Numbered from the stretch's first letter, positions 5,965 through 14,654 are shown. The stretch: DNA of 64,000 bases from Capillimicrobium parvum (GCF_021172045.1 NZ_CP087164.1:62001-126000); one strand, 5' to 3'. Notes: generated by a model not told the origin, from the letters alone. Program-made: numbers and translations.

Positions 5965-8430
5965 ATGGCACTCCGCCTCACCGATCCCGTCGGTCCGTCC
6001 GCCGCCTCGTCCACGCCGTCCGCGCCCGTCGCCGCGCCGGCGGTCCTGCTCTTCGCCCGCGCACAGCGCCTGATCGCCACCGGCGACCTGCCGGGCTACC
6101 GGCGCCTGTTCGCCGAGGCCGCCGAGATCGAGGACGTCCACCGCCGCTACGAGGCGCGCATGCGCCTGCTCGAGGCGGGCCTGGGCGTCAAGGGCCGCAC
6201 GCCGGCGGCCGTCGGGCCGGCCTTCGCCGCGGTCGCCGACGCCGCGCTGCGCCTCCTCGACGCCGAGCCGCGCGAGCCGGCGGTCGTCAACGTCGCGGGC
6301 ATCGCCCTCTACGAGCTGGGCGAGCTCACCGCCGCCGAGCGGCTCTTCGCCGCCGCCGGCCGCCTCGACCCCGAGCTGCCGCACACCCAGGCCAACCTCG
6401 CCGAGATCGCGCGCCGCCGTTCCGCGGGCCTCGACGGTCCGCTGCCCCTGCCCTCCGGCGTGCGCGCGCGTCTGAAGGACCTGCGCGACCGCGGCCGGCG
6501 CGCCGCCGACCGCGCCCGGCCCGCCACCGGGTTGACGCTCTCGCTGTGCATGATCGTCAAGGACGAGGAGGCGATGCTCGGCCAGTGCCTCGCCGCCGTG
6601 CGCGACCACGTCGACGAGATCGTCGTCGTCGACACCGGCTCGACCGACCGCACGATCGAGATCGCCCGTGAGTTCGGCGCGACCGTCCTCGAGCGCGAGT
6701 GGATCGGCGACTTCTCGGCGGCGCGCAACGTCTCCTTCGACGCGGCGGCCGGCGACTGGCTGCTGTTCCTCGATGCCGACGAGGTGCTCGTCGACGGCGA
6801 CGGCCCGCGGCTGCGCGAGCTGTGCGGGCGCACCTGGCGCGAGGCGTTCTACGTCACCGAGACCAACCACACCGGCAACCTCGAGGACGGCACCGCGGTC
6901 ACCCACAACGCGCTGCGCCTGTTCCGCAACCGGCCCGAGTACCGGTTCGAGGGCCGCATCCATGAGCAGATCGCCCACCGGCTGCCGGGCTTCCTGCCCG
7001 AGCGCTTCGAGTCCACGAACGTGCGCATCGAGCACTATGGCTACCTCGGCGCCGTCCGCGACGCCAAGGAGAAGTCGCGCCGCAACATCGAGCTGCTCGA
7101 GCGGCAGGTCGCCGAGGGGCTCGACTCGCCGTTCCTGCACTTCAACCTCGGGTCCGAGCACGCCGCCGCGGGTGACAGCGAGGCCGCGCTGGCCGCGTTC
7201 ACCAAGGCGTGGGACATGGTCCGCGACGACCCGGCCAAGACGGCGTACGGCTTCCTGCCGTCGCTGTCCAGCCGCCTGATCAAGGCGATGCGCCTGTGCG
7301 GCCAGGACGCCGCGGCGCTCGCGCGCGGCGAGGAGGTCCTCGCGTTCCTGCCCGGCTTCACCGACGTCGTCTTCGAGCAGGCGCTCGCCGCCCGGGCTCT
7401 GGGCGACGGCGATCGGGCCGCCGAGCTGCTGGAGACCTGCCTTGAGTGGGGCGACGCTCCGAGCGGGTACTCGGCCACCGTCGGCTGCGGCACCTTCCTC
7501 GCGCTGTCCGCCCTGGGCGACCTGCGCCGCGAGCAGGGCCGGCTCGACGACGCCGAGCCGCTGCTGCACCGCGCGCTCGTCGAGCACCCGCGCTTCCTGG
7601 GCACCGTCGACCCGCTCGCGGCGACGATGCTCGCTCGCTGTGCCGATCCGGCGACCGTGGTGACCACCGTCCACGGCGCGTTCGACCACGTCACTCCGGC
7701 CGCGCGCTTCATGCTCGCGCTCGCGCTCTACGAGGCCAAGGCGGTGCAGGAGGCCGAGGTGGAGCTGCGCGCCGTCCTCGACGCCCAGCCCGACGCCGCC
7801 GTCCCGCGCCTGGCGCTCGCCGAGGCGCTGCTCTCGCAGCGGCGCTACGCCGAGGCGGCCGACGAGGCGCTCATGGTCGACGCCGCCGCCGCGTGCGCCG
7901 CCGACGCCGCCCGCTCGGCCGCCTTCGCGCGGCTGGCCGCCGGCGACGCGACGGGCGCCGCCCGGGTGCTCGACCACGCGCGCACGGTCGGGCTGCCGGC
8001 GGGCGAGGTGGCCCTCCTGGACGCCTGGCGGGCTGGTCTCGCCGGCGAGGCCGGATCCGGCCCCGCGCCGCTGCCGGCCGCCGCGACCGAGCCGCTCATG
8101 ACGATGCTCGAGGCGCTGCTGCGGGTCACCGACGTCGACGCGTTCGCGACGCTGGTCGGGCTCGTCGACGCGCTCCCGCTGGCCGACCGCGAGCGGCGCG
8201 AGCGCCTCGCCCGGCTCTATCTGCGCCGCGGCTTCCTGGAGTCCGCCGCCGACGAGTGGATCGCCGTCGTCCGTGAGGGCCCGGCGGACGCCGACGCGCT
8301 CGCCGGGCTCGGCTGGGTCGCGGTCGGCCGGGCGCTGCCCGAGGATGCGCTGCTGTTCGCGCAGGAGGCGCTCAGCCTCGATCCGGGCCACCCCGCGGCG
8401 CTGCGCATCCTCGAGCGGGTCCACGGTTGA
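5965..8430 (+). CDS. TPR-containing family 2 glycosyltransferase, probably flagellin-modifying
   Basis: An 821-residue protein. Residues 25-190 are alpha-helical repeats of TPR type; residues 191-420 form a GT-A (GT2) domain starting LTLSLCMIVKDEE, with VVDTGSTDRT, the nucleotide-sugar/metal-binding FLDADE (about 268-273) and EGRIHEQ; residues 420-821 are further TPR-like repeats (for example FNLGSEHAAAGDSEAALAAF). MIVKDEE-type glycosyltransferases coupled to TPRs are common near flagellin genes. A sigma-28-type promoter drives it, and flaG-fliD follow. The flagellin-modification role is inferred from promoter and position; the sugar donor is unknown. Start chosen at ATG 5965 after a GAGAGG site. 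Confidence 0.8.
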   Translation: MALRLTDPVGPSAASSTPSAPVAAPAVLLFARAQRLIATGDLPGYRRLFAEAAEIEDVHRRYEARMRLLEAGLGVKGRTPAAVGPAFAAVADAALRLLDAEPREPAVVNVAGIALYELGELTAAERLFAAAGRLDPELPHTQANLAEIARRRSAGLDGPLPLPSGVRARLKDLRDRGRRAADRARPATGLTLSLCMIVKDEEAMLGQCLAAVRDHVDEIVVVDTGSTDRTIEIAREFGATVLEREWIGDFSAARNVSFDAAAGDWLLFLDADEVLVDGDGPRLRELCGRTWREAFYVTETNHTGNLEDGTAVTHNALRLFRNRPEYRFEGRIHEQIAHRLPGFLPERFESTNVRIEHYGYLGAVRDAKEKSRRNIELLERQVAEGLDSPFLHFNLGSEHAAAGDSEAALAAFTKAWDMVRDDPAKTAYGFLPSLSSRLIKAMRLCGQDAAALARGEEVLAFLPGFTDVVFEQALAARALGDGDRAAELLETCLEWGDAPSGYSATVGCGTFLALSALGDLRREQGRLDDAEPLLHRALVEHPRFLGTVDPLAATMLARCADPATVVTTVHGAFDHVTPAARFMLALALYEAKAVQEAEVELRAVLDAQPDAAVPRLALAEALLSQRRYAEAADEALMVDAAAACAADAARSAAFARLAAGDATGAARVLDHARTVGLPAGEVALLDAWRAGLAGEAGSGPAPLPAAATEPLMTMLEALLRVTDVDAFATLVGLVDALPLADRERRERLARLYLRRGFLESAADEWIAVVREGPADADALAGLGWVAVGRALPEDALLFAQEALSLDPGHPAALRILERVHG

Positions 8431-8486
8431 CCGCCGGGACCGGTGCGGCCGCCGGCCGTACAGGCGGCCAGGGCCGCCCACGGCTC

Positions 8487-8516
8487 GTCAAGGGCTACGG
8501 GACGGCGCCGATGACC
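8487..8516 (+). promoter_or_regulatory. Sigma-28-type promoter of flaG-fliD
   Basis: GTCAAG (8487-8492), 14 bases, GCCGATGACC (8507-8516). The flaG start codon lies 58 bases downstream, with AGGAGG in between. Confidence 0.8.
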
Positions 8517-8574
8517 GGTGGGAGCACGGCGTCCCACGGAGGGGGCGCCGGGACCCGATCCAGGAGGAACGTCA

Positions 8575-8913
8575 ATGCATCCGGAGGCGTCGCAGCTTGC
8601 CAAGGTGACGCCGCTGCCCGTGCGCCCGCCGGCCAGGCCGGCGGCCCCGGCGGTCCCCGGTCGGTTCGCCGAGGTCTTCGACCTCGCCGCGGAGCGCGAG
8701 CGGCGCTCGCCGCCCCCGCCGGAGGCGCTGGCCGCCCTCGACGAGGCGGCCCGCGTGTACCGCGAGCTCGATGCCGCGGGGCTGCAGGTCCGGCTCGACC
8801 TCACCCGAGGCGTCTGCGCGCAGCTGCGCAGCCACGACGGCGCGCTCGTCCGCCCGCTCAGCCTGCACGAGGTCGTCGACCCATCCGGCCTGCTGCCTCC
8901 GGACGCGGCCTGA
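8575..8913 (+). CDS. flaG: FlaG-like flagellar protein
   Basis: A 112-residue protein placed directly before fliD, the usual place of flaG. Residues 1-60 are Pro/Ala-rich; residues 62-108 (LDEAARVYRELDAAGLQVRL...LRSHDGALVRPLSLHEVVD) follow the FlaG pattern, a helix followed by a beta-hairpin that normally ends in a D-x-x-T-x-E-V-I-R-Q-I-P-like segment; here that segment is degenerate (DGALVRPLSLHEV). FlaG proteins influence filament length. ATG 8575 has a strong AGGAGG. Assignment rests on order plus weak similarity. Confidence 0.65.
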   Translation: MHPEASQLAKVTPLPVRPPARPAAPAVPGRFAEVFDLAAERERRSPPPPEALAALDEAARVYRELDAAGLQVRLDLTRGVCAQLRSHDGALVRPLSLHEVVDPSGLLPPDAA

Positions 8914-8943
8914 CCCGCACCGTTCGCATGGAGGTTCGCTGAC

Positions 8944-10296
8944 ATGGCCGGCCTGCAGCTCGGAGGGCTCGTCTCCGGGATGGACACCGACACGATCGTC
9001 GCGCAGCTGCTGTCGATCGAGCGCGCGCCCGCCGCGCGCTGGGGCCACGACAAGGTCGCCGCCCAGACGCGCCAGTCCGCGCTGCGCGACGTCGAGACGC
9101 GCCTGAAGAACCTCAAGACCGCCGCCGACGACCTCGGCTCGACGCTGTCGTGGACGCCGATGCAGACCGTCGACTCGGGCGACCCCGCGAAGCTGGGCGT
9201 GCGCATGACCGGCGGCGCCGCACCCGGCGGCTTCAGCGTCAAGGTCACGCAGATGGCGACGTCCGCGCAGCAGACGTTCGTGTGGACGCCGCAGCCCACG
9301 GCGAGCGCCATCGACATCGGCGGCGTGAGCGTGAACATCGACCCGGACTCGGACATCGATCAAGCCGCGTCGGCGATCAACTCGAACTCCCAGCTCGGCG
9401 TCTTCGCCATCAACGTCGGCAACGGCAAGCTCGTGCTGTCCAGCCGGACGACGGGGACGAGCAGCGACTTCACGGCGACCGGCGCCGCGCTCGGCGCGCC
9501 GGTGTCGACCCGCCCGGGCCAGAACGCCAAGGTCAACATCAACGGAATCGACCAGCCCGACCAGCAGTCCAACGTCATCGGCGGGCTCATCCCGGGCGTC
9601 GAGCTGACGCTCAAGGGTCTCAGCGACGGCACGGTCGTCAACGTCTCGAACCCGGGGGTCGATCGAACGGCGCTGACCGCGAAGATGAAGGCGTTCGTCA
9701 GCGCCTACAACGACGTCGTCGACTTCGTCTCGTCCAAGACGAGCGAGAAGCGCGTGACCAACCCGTCCAGCAGCAGCGAGGCGGCCCTGGGCGCGCTGTA
9801 CGGCGACTCCGGCCTGAAGGGCATCCTCAGCAACCTGCGCACGTCGGTCGGCTCGCCCGTGGCGGGCATGGGCGCCGGGTTCTCCCTGCTGTCCTCGATC
9901 GGCATCTCGACCGGCGCGACGACGGGCGCCGACGCGACGAACGCCGACTCGGTCAAGGGCCGCCTGACGTTCGACGAGCCCGCGTTCAACGCCGCGCTCG
10001 ACAAGGACTCGCTGTCCGTACAGAAGCTGCTCGGCGGCGTCGCCGGCACCGAGGGCTTCAGCCAGTCGTTCAAGAAGCTCCTCGACCCGCTCGTCACGAC
10101 GAACGGCATCCTCGACCAGCGCATCGACGGCGCCGGCAAGGAGGTCACGCGCATCGCCGACAAGGTGACGCGCCTCGACGACCGCCTCACCGCCAAGGAG
10201 GCGCTGCTGCGCAGGCAGTTCACCGCGATGGAGTCGGCGATGCAGCGCAGCCAGGCGCAGATGACGGACCTTGCGGCCCGGCTCGGCACCAATTAG
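8944..10296 (+). CDS. fliD: Flagellar filament cap protein FliD
   Basis: A 450-residue hook-associated protein 2. The N-terminus (LGGLVSGMDTDTIVAQLLSIERAP) is the typical FliD_N signature (GxxSGxDxxxIVxxLMxxE), followed by the TRLKNLKTAADDL helix; the C-terminal FliD_C part contains AYNDVVDFVSS, GDSGLKGILSNLR, LGISTG-like SIGISTGA and ends in coiled coil (RIADKVTRLDDRLTAKEALLRRQFTAMESAM). It caps the growing filament and folds flagellin. GGAGG lies 10 bases before ATG 8944. It follows flaG by 30 bp; a tandem repeat array and dipZ follow, separating it from fliS, with which fliD is normally contiguous. Confidence 0.95.
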   Translation: MAGLQLGGLVSGMDTDTIVAQLLSIERAPAARWGHDKVAAQTRQSALRDVETRLKNLKTAADDLGSTLSWTPMQTVDSGDPAKLGVRMTGGAAPGGFSVKVTQMATSAQQTFVWTPQPTASAIDIGGVSVNIDPDSDIDQAASAINSNSQLGVFAINVGNGKLVLSSRTTGTSSDFTATGAALGAPVSTRPGQNAKVNINGIDQPDQQSNVIGGLIPGVELTLKGLSDGTVVNVSNPGVDRTALTAKMKAFVSAYNDVVDFVSSKTSEKRVTNPSSSSEAALGALYGDSGLKGILSNLRTSVGSPVAGMGAGFSLLSSIGISTGATTGADATNADSVKGRLTFDEPAFNAALDKDSLSVQKLLGGVAGTEGFSQSFKKLLDPLVTTNGILDQRIDGAGKEVTRIADKVTRLDDRLTAKEALLRRQFTAMESAMQRSQAQMTDLAARLGTN

Positions 10297-10306
10297 AGGG
10301 AAAGCC

Positions 10307-10574
10307 CTGATGCGTGCGGGTCGCCGTCGGCACCCCGAGAGCGCACGGTGGCCCGCCTCCCGGCGACAGCGGCCACCGGCGCACCCTGATGCGTGCGGGT
10401 CGCCGTCGGCACCCCGAGAGCGCACGGGGGCCCGCCTCCCGGCGACAGCGGCCACCGGCGCACCCTGATGCGTGCGGGTCGCCGTCGGCACCCCGAGAGC
10501 GCACGGGGGCCCGCCTCCCGGCGACAGCGGCCACCGGCGCACCCTGATGCGTGCGGGTCGCCGTCGGCACCCCT
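10307..10574 (-). repeat. 79-bp tandem repeat array (three full copies and a 31-bp part)
   Basis: Copies begin at 10307, 10386, 10465 and 10544, exactly 79 bp apart, each starting CTGATGCGTGCGGGTCGCC. The full copies differ by one base near the middle (GGTGGCC in the first, GGGGGCC later). On the minus strand each unit contains GGGAGGCGGGCCCCCGTG and GGGTGCCGACGGC, the two end motifs of the dispersed repeats at 3.1, 4.85 and 53.1 kb. The array fills the gap between fliD and dipZ. Short open frames through it are repeat artefacts. Confidence 0.95.
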
Positions 10575-10578
10575 AGCC

Positions 10579-12333
10579 TCAGCCGAACGTGAACGCGTAG
10601 CCCGAGACCCCGGGCGCGACCTCGAGCGTCAACACGTGGTGGCCAGCGCGGGGCAGGTCCACGAGCCGGTAGAGCCGCTGGCGGTCGACGATCGCGGCGC
10701 CGCCGTGCACGTCGGGCCCGGCCAGTCCGGGCGGGATCGGCCGCCCGTCGAGCAGCACGCGGACCGGCCGGGGGCGGCGGTCCTCGGAGCCGAGGACGAG
10801 GAACACCCGCTGCGCGCCGAAGTCGAGGCTGAGCTTCGCGTCGCGGACCGCCGTCGCCGCCTCCGGGGCGATCTCCCACGTGCCGTCGTACGCGATGCCG
10901 TTCGGGGCCGGGCCGGCGGCGGCCTCCGCGAAGTCCTGGACGCCGTCGGTCAGCCGCCCGCTCGCGAAGCGCGCGGAGCCGAGGTAGCTCTCGGGCGTCG
11001 TGATCTGCCGCGAGACGCCCTCGGCCTTCACGGGCGGGGCGTGGGCGCCCGGGCGGTCGCCCGCCTCGGCGAGGAGGTCGCGGATCGCCTGCTCGGTCTG
11101 GTCGTCGTCGCCCTCGCCGAAGTGCACGTAGCGCACCCGGCCGCGCGCGTCGATCAGGTACGTCGCCGGCCAGTACTCGTTGCCGTACGCGTTCCAGGTC
11201 GCGTACTCGTTGTCCTGCGCGACCGGATAGCGCAGCCCGTTGCGGCCGATCGCGTCGCGGACGTTGCCGGCATCGCGCTCGAACGGGAACTCCGGCGTGT
11301 GGACGCCGACGATGGTCAGCCCCTCGGAGCGGTAGCGCGCGTCCCAGGCCTTCAGGAACGGCAGCGTGCGGATGCAGTTGATGCACGTGTAGGTCCAGAA
11401 GTCGACGAGCACGACGCGGCCGCGCAGCTCGCGCAGCGTCAGGGGCCGGTCGCCCGGGGTGTTGAACCAGCGCTGGGTCCCGAGGAACTCCGGCGCGGTG
11501 CCGAGGACCGGGAGGACCTTCCCGTGGATGCCGCCCGCCCGGGTGAGCGCGGACGGGTGGGCGGCGGCGGTTCCGATCCCGCGCCGCGCCGGGTGGAGGT
11601 CCGCCAGACGGTCGTGGACGGCCCGGCTGCTCTCGAGCGAGCGCGTCGGGTTGACGACGAACGCCGGCAGGTCGTCGGCGATCGCGTTCTGGAAGCGCAC
11701 GTCGTAGTCGGCGAGCATCAACACGGCGACGACGACCATCACGGCGCCCGCGCCCATCTGCAGCGCCCCCGAGCGGCGCGCGAGCCGGCGGGTCAGCCGC
11801 CGCCCGCCGAGCATGAGGACGTAGAGCACGACCGCGCTGCCCGCGGCGTACGCGAGCGCGACGGCGAGCCGCCCCGCCGTGAAGGGCTGGGCGGCCGACA
11901 CGGTGATGACGCCCGCGAGGATCGGTCCGGCGCACGGCGCGTAGACGAGCCCGAGGCCCGCGCCCACGATCACGCCCGAGCCGAAGCCGCCCTCGGCGTG
12001 CGCGCCGCCCTCCGGCGACGGGACGATCCGCCCGATGGCCGCCTCCACGCGAGCCGCGAGCGGCGGCACCATCAGCACGACGCCGAAGCCGAGCAGGACG
12101 GCGATCGCCAGCGTGCGCACGAGGTCGTCGGGCAGGCCGAGGGCGTCGATGGCGTAGACGAGGGCGACCGTCGCGAAGGCGAACGCCGCCGCGAGCCCGA
12201 CGACGACGCCGAGCGGCCGCCGCCGCCCGCCCGTCACCCCCGCCGCCAGCGCGACGGGGAGCACGGGCAGCACGCAGGGCGACAGCGCGGTGGCGGCACC
12301 GGCCAGGAACGCGAACGCCACGAGCAGCACCAT
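10579..12333 (-). CDS. dipZ: DipZ-like CcdA-thioredoxin fusion protein
   Basis: A 584-residue membrane protein. Residues 1-215 are a CcdA-type electron-transport domain with about six membrane segments and the paired cysteines LSPC (Cys20) and YAPC (Cys134); residues 275-430 form an extracytoplasmic thioredoxin-like domain with redox motif WTYTCINCIRT (Cys317, Cys320); residues 450-584 are a beta-rich C-terminal domain. This order is that of mycobacterial DipZ, which passes reducing power across the membrane to thiol proteins outside. It is the only non-flagellar gene between fliD and fliS. Its 5' side meets an octamer repeat and the fliS promoter. Confidence 0.88.
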   Translation of the reverse strand: MVLLVAFAFLAGAATALSPCVLPVLPVALAAGVTGGRRRPLGVVVGLAAAFAFATVALVYAIDALGLPDDLVRTLAIAVLLGFGVVLMVPPLAARVEAAIGRIVPSPEGGAHAEGGFGSGVIVGAGLGLVYAPCAGPILAGVITVSAAQPFTAGRLAVALAYAAGSAVVLYVLMLGGRRLTRRLARRSGALQMGAGAVMVVVAVLMLADYDVRFQNAIADDLPAFVVNPTRSLESSRAVHDRLADLHPARRGIGTAAAHPSALTRAGGIHGKVLPVLGTAPEFLGTQRWFNTPGDRPLTLRELRGRVVLVDFWTYTCINCIRTLPFLKAWDARYRSEGLTIVGVHTPEFPFERDAGNVRDAIGRNGLRYPVAQDNEYATWNAYGNEYWPATYLIDARGRVRYVHFGEGDDDQTEQAIRDLLAEAGDRPGAHAPPVKAEGVSRQITTPESYLGSARFASGRLTDGVQDFAEAAAGPAPNGIAYDGTWEIAPEAATAVRDAKLSLDFGAQRVFLVLGSEDRRPRPVRVLLDGRPIPPGLAGPDVHGGAAIVDRQRLYRLVDLPRAGHHVLTLEVAPGVSGYAFTFG

Positions 12334-12378
12334 GCACCGGCGACTCTGCCAGCGACCCGTTGCGAATGCGTTACGAAC

Positions 12379-12420
12379 GCTCGCCCGCTCGCCCGCTCGC
12401 CCGCTCGCCCGCTCGCCCGC
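12379..12420. repeat. GCTCGCCC octamer repeat, 5.25 units
   Basis: Five perfect GCTCGCCC units and a partial one lie between the divergent dipZ and fliS genes, 24 bp upstream of the fliS -35 element. Such octamers are prone to slippage and could vary the dipZ/fliS promoter region. Confidence 0.9.
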
Positions 12421-12443
12421 GCGTCCAGGCGCCGCGGCGTGGC

Positions 12444-12473
12444 CTCAACGTCGGGCGGCGGCGGCCGATGACC
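12444..12473 (+). promoter_or_regulatory. Sigma-28-type promoter of fliS
   Basis: CTCAAC (12444-12449), 14 bases, GCCGATGACC (12464-12473), then GGGGC and the GTG of fliS. Predicts a leaderless message. Confidence 0.8.
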
Positions 12474-12478
12474 GGGGC

Positions 12479-12853
12479 GTGAACCCCTACGCCGCCTCGA
12501 CCGCCGCCTACCAGGAGCAGGCGGTCATGACCGCCACTCCCGGGCAGCTCGTCGTGATGCTGTACGACGGCGCCATCCGCTTCCTGCGTCAGGCCGACGC
12601 CGCCATGGGCGAGCAGGCCGTGGCCCACTCCCACGACCGCCTGAACCGCGCCGAGGCGATCATCGACGAGCTGCTGTCGACGCTCGACATGAGCCACGGC
12701 GCGATCCCCGAGAACCTCGAGGGCATCTACGTCTTCTGGAAGAAGCTGCTGTGGGAGGTGCGCCTCGAGCGCGACCGCGAGAAGCTCGCGGTCCTCATCC
12801 GCCAGGTCGCCAACCTCCGCGAGGCATGGGCGCAGATCGCGCAGAGCGCGTAG
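12479..12853 (+). CDS. fliS: Flagellin export chaperone FliS
   Basis: A 124-residue all-helical protein with the FliS hallmarks: YAASTAAYQEQAVMTATPGQLVVMLYDGAIRFLRQA (residues 3-40), the RLNRAEAIIDELLSTLD helix, and the acidic/aromatic YVFWKKLLWEV segment. It binds the C-terminal D0 helix of flagellin in the cytoplasm and delivers it to the FlhA export platform. GTG 12479 starts five bases after the sigma-28 -10 element with no Shine-Dalgarno possible on such a transcript. A small FliT-position gene overlaps its end. Confidence 0.95.
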   Translation: MNPYAASTAAYQEQAVMTATPGQLVVMLYDGAIRFLRQADAAMGEQAVAHSHDRLNRAEAIIDELLSTLDMSHGAIPENLEGIYVFWKKLLWEVRLERDREKLAVLIRQVANLREAWAQIAQSA

Positions 12854-13203
12854 CGACGGCCGGCCGGAGCGCGCCGGCCGGCGTGGGGCGCGTCGCGGCT
12901 GAGCTGCTGCACCTCGCCGAGCTCGAGCTCGAGCTCGTCACGGCCGGGCGCGGCGACGAGCTGTCAGACGTCCATGATCGCCGCGACGCCGCGATCGCCC
13001 AACTGCCCGACGAGCTTGCGGCCCCTGCCCAGGCCACGCTGCGCCTCGCGCTCGGCATCCAGCGCGAGGCCGCCGTCGCCCTCGCCGCGGCGCTCGCCGA
13101 CCACGGCCGCGAGGTGGCGGCGGCCGCTCGCGGCCGCACCGCCGCGCGGGGCTACACGCCCGCCGGCCTGGACCGCCGCCGGGTCCTCGACCGCACCGCA
13201 TAG
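12826..13203 (+). CDS. Small helical protein in FliT position
   Basis: A 125-residue protein (ATG 12826 overlaps fliS by 28 bp; an in-frame GTG at 12883 is an alternative). It is predicted helical: a LLHLAELELELV helix, then ELSDVHDRRDAAIAQLPDEL and ATLRLALGIQREAAVALAAALADHGREVAAAA. Size, helix content and the location directly after fliS fit FliT, the chaperone of FliD, but there is no sequence motif I can call diagnostic. It ends in a basic tail (LDRRRVLDRTA). Confidence 0.5.
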   Translation: MGADRAERVATAGRSAPAGVGRVAAELLHLAELELELVTAGRGDELSDVHDRRDAAIAQLPDELAAPAQATLRLALGIQREAAVALAAALADHGREVAAAARGRTAARGYTPAGLDRRRVLDRTA

Positions 13204-13204
13204 C

Positions 13205-13440
13205 GGCCCTACCGGGCGAACGGTCGTCCACCACCGCGTCGCCGAAGCGCTGACCGGCGTCGAGGTCCTCCGTCAGGAGCGTCCCGCCGCCGGCGCGTCG
13301 CGCGGCGCAGGCGATCGCGGCGTCGAAGATCGAGATCTGCGCGCCCTCCGCGAGGGCTCCCACTTGCAGGACCAGTCCGCGATCGGTGTCCGTGACCGGG
13401 AGCCCGCTGACTTCCTGCGCGCGCGCCTGCTTCTCGCCGC
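13205..13440 (-). pseudogene. Remnant of a PIN-domain (VapC-type) toxin
   Basis: The minus strand between fliT-position gene and flgB encodes, without a plausible start, about 75 residues that match the C-terminal half of VapC-like PIN domains: ISIFDAAIACAARRAGGGTLLTEDLDAGQRFGDAV carries the lS-x-x-DA-x-i-x-AA core, the LLTEDL strand with its acidic residues and a following G-x-x-F/F-G. The N-terminal part with the first catalytic Asp is missing, and the upstream sequence is the flgB promoter and leader. I read it as a decayed toxin gene with no antitoxin left. Confidence 0.55.
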
Positions 13441-13442
13441 CG

Positions 13443-13472
13443 CTCAAGAACCGCCGAGCCGGTCCGATGACC
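13443..13472 (+). promoter_or_regulatory. Sigma-28-type promoter of the flgB operon
   Basis: CTCAAG (13443-13448), 14 bases, TCCGATGACC (13463-13472). About 59 nt separate it from flgB. It would drive the long basal-body operon to motA. Confidence 0.8.
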
Positions 13473-13531
13473 GGAGAGCCGCCAGGGAACCGGCGGCGAT
13501 CAGGTCCAGGGACGGGCCGCACGGATTGGCC

Positions 13532-13882
13532 ATGGATCTCTTCGACCCGACCCAGAACCTCCTCGGCGCCGCCATGCGCGGCGCGGCCGCGCGGCAGACC
13601 GCGCTGGCCCAGAACCTCGCCAACGCGAACACCCCCGGCTACCAGCGCGTCGACGTCGACTTCCACAGCATGTTGGAGCAGGCCTCCGGCACGGGGGACG
13701 CCGAGACGGTCGGCTTCACCGCCGAGGTCGACGGCGCCGCCCGGATGCGCCTCGACGGCAGCACCGTCGACGTCGACCGGGAGGCCGCCGAGCTCGCCGC
13801 CAACGGGCTCGAGTACCAGGCGCTCGTCTCGGTCGCCCAGGGCCGCATCGGGATCATCCAGTCCGCGCTCGGGGTTCGCTGA
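13532..13882 (+). CDS. flgB: Flagellar proximal-rod protein FlgB
   Basis: A 116-residue rod subunit with the axial-family N-terminus: GAAMRGAAARQTALAQNLANANTPGYQRVDVDF (residues 12-44), where NLANANTPGY is the family signature, and a C-terminal coil ANGLEYQALVSVAQGRIGIIQSAL. It is the first gene of the flgBC-fliE block and its stop codon overlaps the flgC start (TGATG). Confidence 0.95.
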   Translation: MDLFDPTQNLLGAAMRGAAARQTALAQNLANANTPGYQRVDVDFHSMLEQASGTGDAETVGFTAEVDGAARMRLDGSTVDVDREAAELAANGLEYQALVSVAQGRIGIIQSALGVR

Positions 13883-14340
13883 TGGGCCTCTTCGACGCGC
13901 TGTCCATCTCCGCCAGCGGCCTCTCGGCCGAGCGGCTGCGCATGGACGTCACGGCCGAGAACCTCGCCAACGCGCAGTCCACCCAGGGCGCCGGCGGCCA
14001 GCCGTACCGCCGCAAGGAGGTCGTCCTGCAGGCGACCGGCGGCGCGGGCGGCTTCCAGGCCGCGCTCGCCGGCGCGATGGGGCCGGCCGGGGGAGGGTCC
14101 GGCGCGGTGCCCGGCGGCGTCCAGGTCGCCGGCATCGTCGAGGACGCCGAGCCCGGCCGCCGCATCTACGACCCTGGCCATCCCGACGCCGACGCCCAGG
14201 GCTACGTGACCATGCCGAACGTCGACTCGGTCACCGAGATGGTCGACCTCATCAGCGAGTCGCGCGCCTACGAGGCGAACGTCACGGCGATGCAGACGGC
14301 CAAGCAGATGTTCACCAAGACGCTCGACCTCCTGCGATGA
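13882..14340 (+). CDS. flgC: Flagellar proximal-rod protein FlgC
   Basis: A 152-residue rod subunit: N-terminal ALSISASGLSAERLRMDVTAENLANAQST and C-terminal YVTMPNVDSVTEMVDLISESRAYEANV are the FlgC signatures. The middle is Gly/Ala-rich. Overlaps flgB at the start and fliE at the end (ATGA), consistent with tight translational coupling. Confidence 0.96.
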   Translation: MGLFDALSISASGLSAERLRMDVTAENLANAQSTQGAGGQPYRRKEVVLQATGGAGGFQAALAGAMGPAGGGSGAVPGGVQVAGIVEDAEPGRRIYDPGHPDADAQGYVTMPNVDSVTEMVDLISESRAYEANVTAMQTAKQMFTKTLDLLR

Positions 14341-14654
14341 GCCCCATCCCGATCGATCCGAGCATGGTCACCAGCGGCGCCGAGTGGTCGGTGCCGAAGC
14401 TCGACGCGGCGCCGCAGGCCGCCGAGGCCGGCGGGGCGGACTTCGCCGGCATGCTCTCCCAGCAGATCGGCCAGCTGCAGGCGCTGCAGGACCAGGCCGC
14501 GTCCGCCTCCCAGGCCCTGGCCACCGGACGGGCGACCGACCCGACCGCCGTCGTCATGGCGGTCGAGAAGGCCCAGCTCGCCATGCAGATGGCCTCGACC
14601 GTCCGGACGAAGGCCGTCGAGGCGATCAACGACGTCCTGCACACCACGGTCTAG
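14337..14654 (+). CDS. fliE: Hook-basal body complex protein FliE
   Basis: A 105-residue adaptor between MS ring and rod. The C-terminal half (DPTAVVMAVEKAQLAMQMASTVRTKAVEAINDVLHTTV) is the conserved FliE helix pair ending in the M-x-x-x-R-x-K-x-x-E-A-x-x-x-x-x-x motif. The N-terminal ADFAGML segment fits the F-x-x-x-hydrophobic export-gate signal of early flagellar substrates. ATG 14337 overlaps flgC stop. Confidence 0.95.
   Translation: MSPIPIDPSMVTSGAEWSVPKLDAAPQAAEAGGADFAGMLSQQIGQLQALQDQAASASQALATGRATDPTAVVMAVEKAQLAMQMASTVRTKAVEAINDVLHTTV

Noticed and set aside
4933-8481. Very long minus-strand open frame that fuses fliA to about 900 residues antisense to the glycosyltransferase
   Set aside because: A product of high GC: the antisense part has no domain motifs, while the plus strand encodes a clear GT2/TPR protein and fliA has its own ATG with a Shine-Dalgarno.
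10307-10574. CRISPR-like array
   Set aside because: The 79-bp units are contiguous tandem copies with no unique spacers and no cas genes nearby.
10271-12471. Plus-strand frame across the 79-bp repeats and antisense to dipZ
   Set aside because: Low-complexity, repeat-driven translation; the minus strand shows a full DipZ with intact redox motifs.
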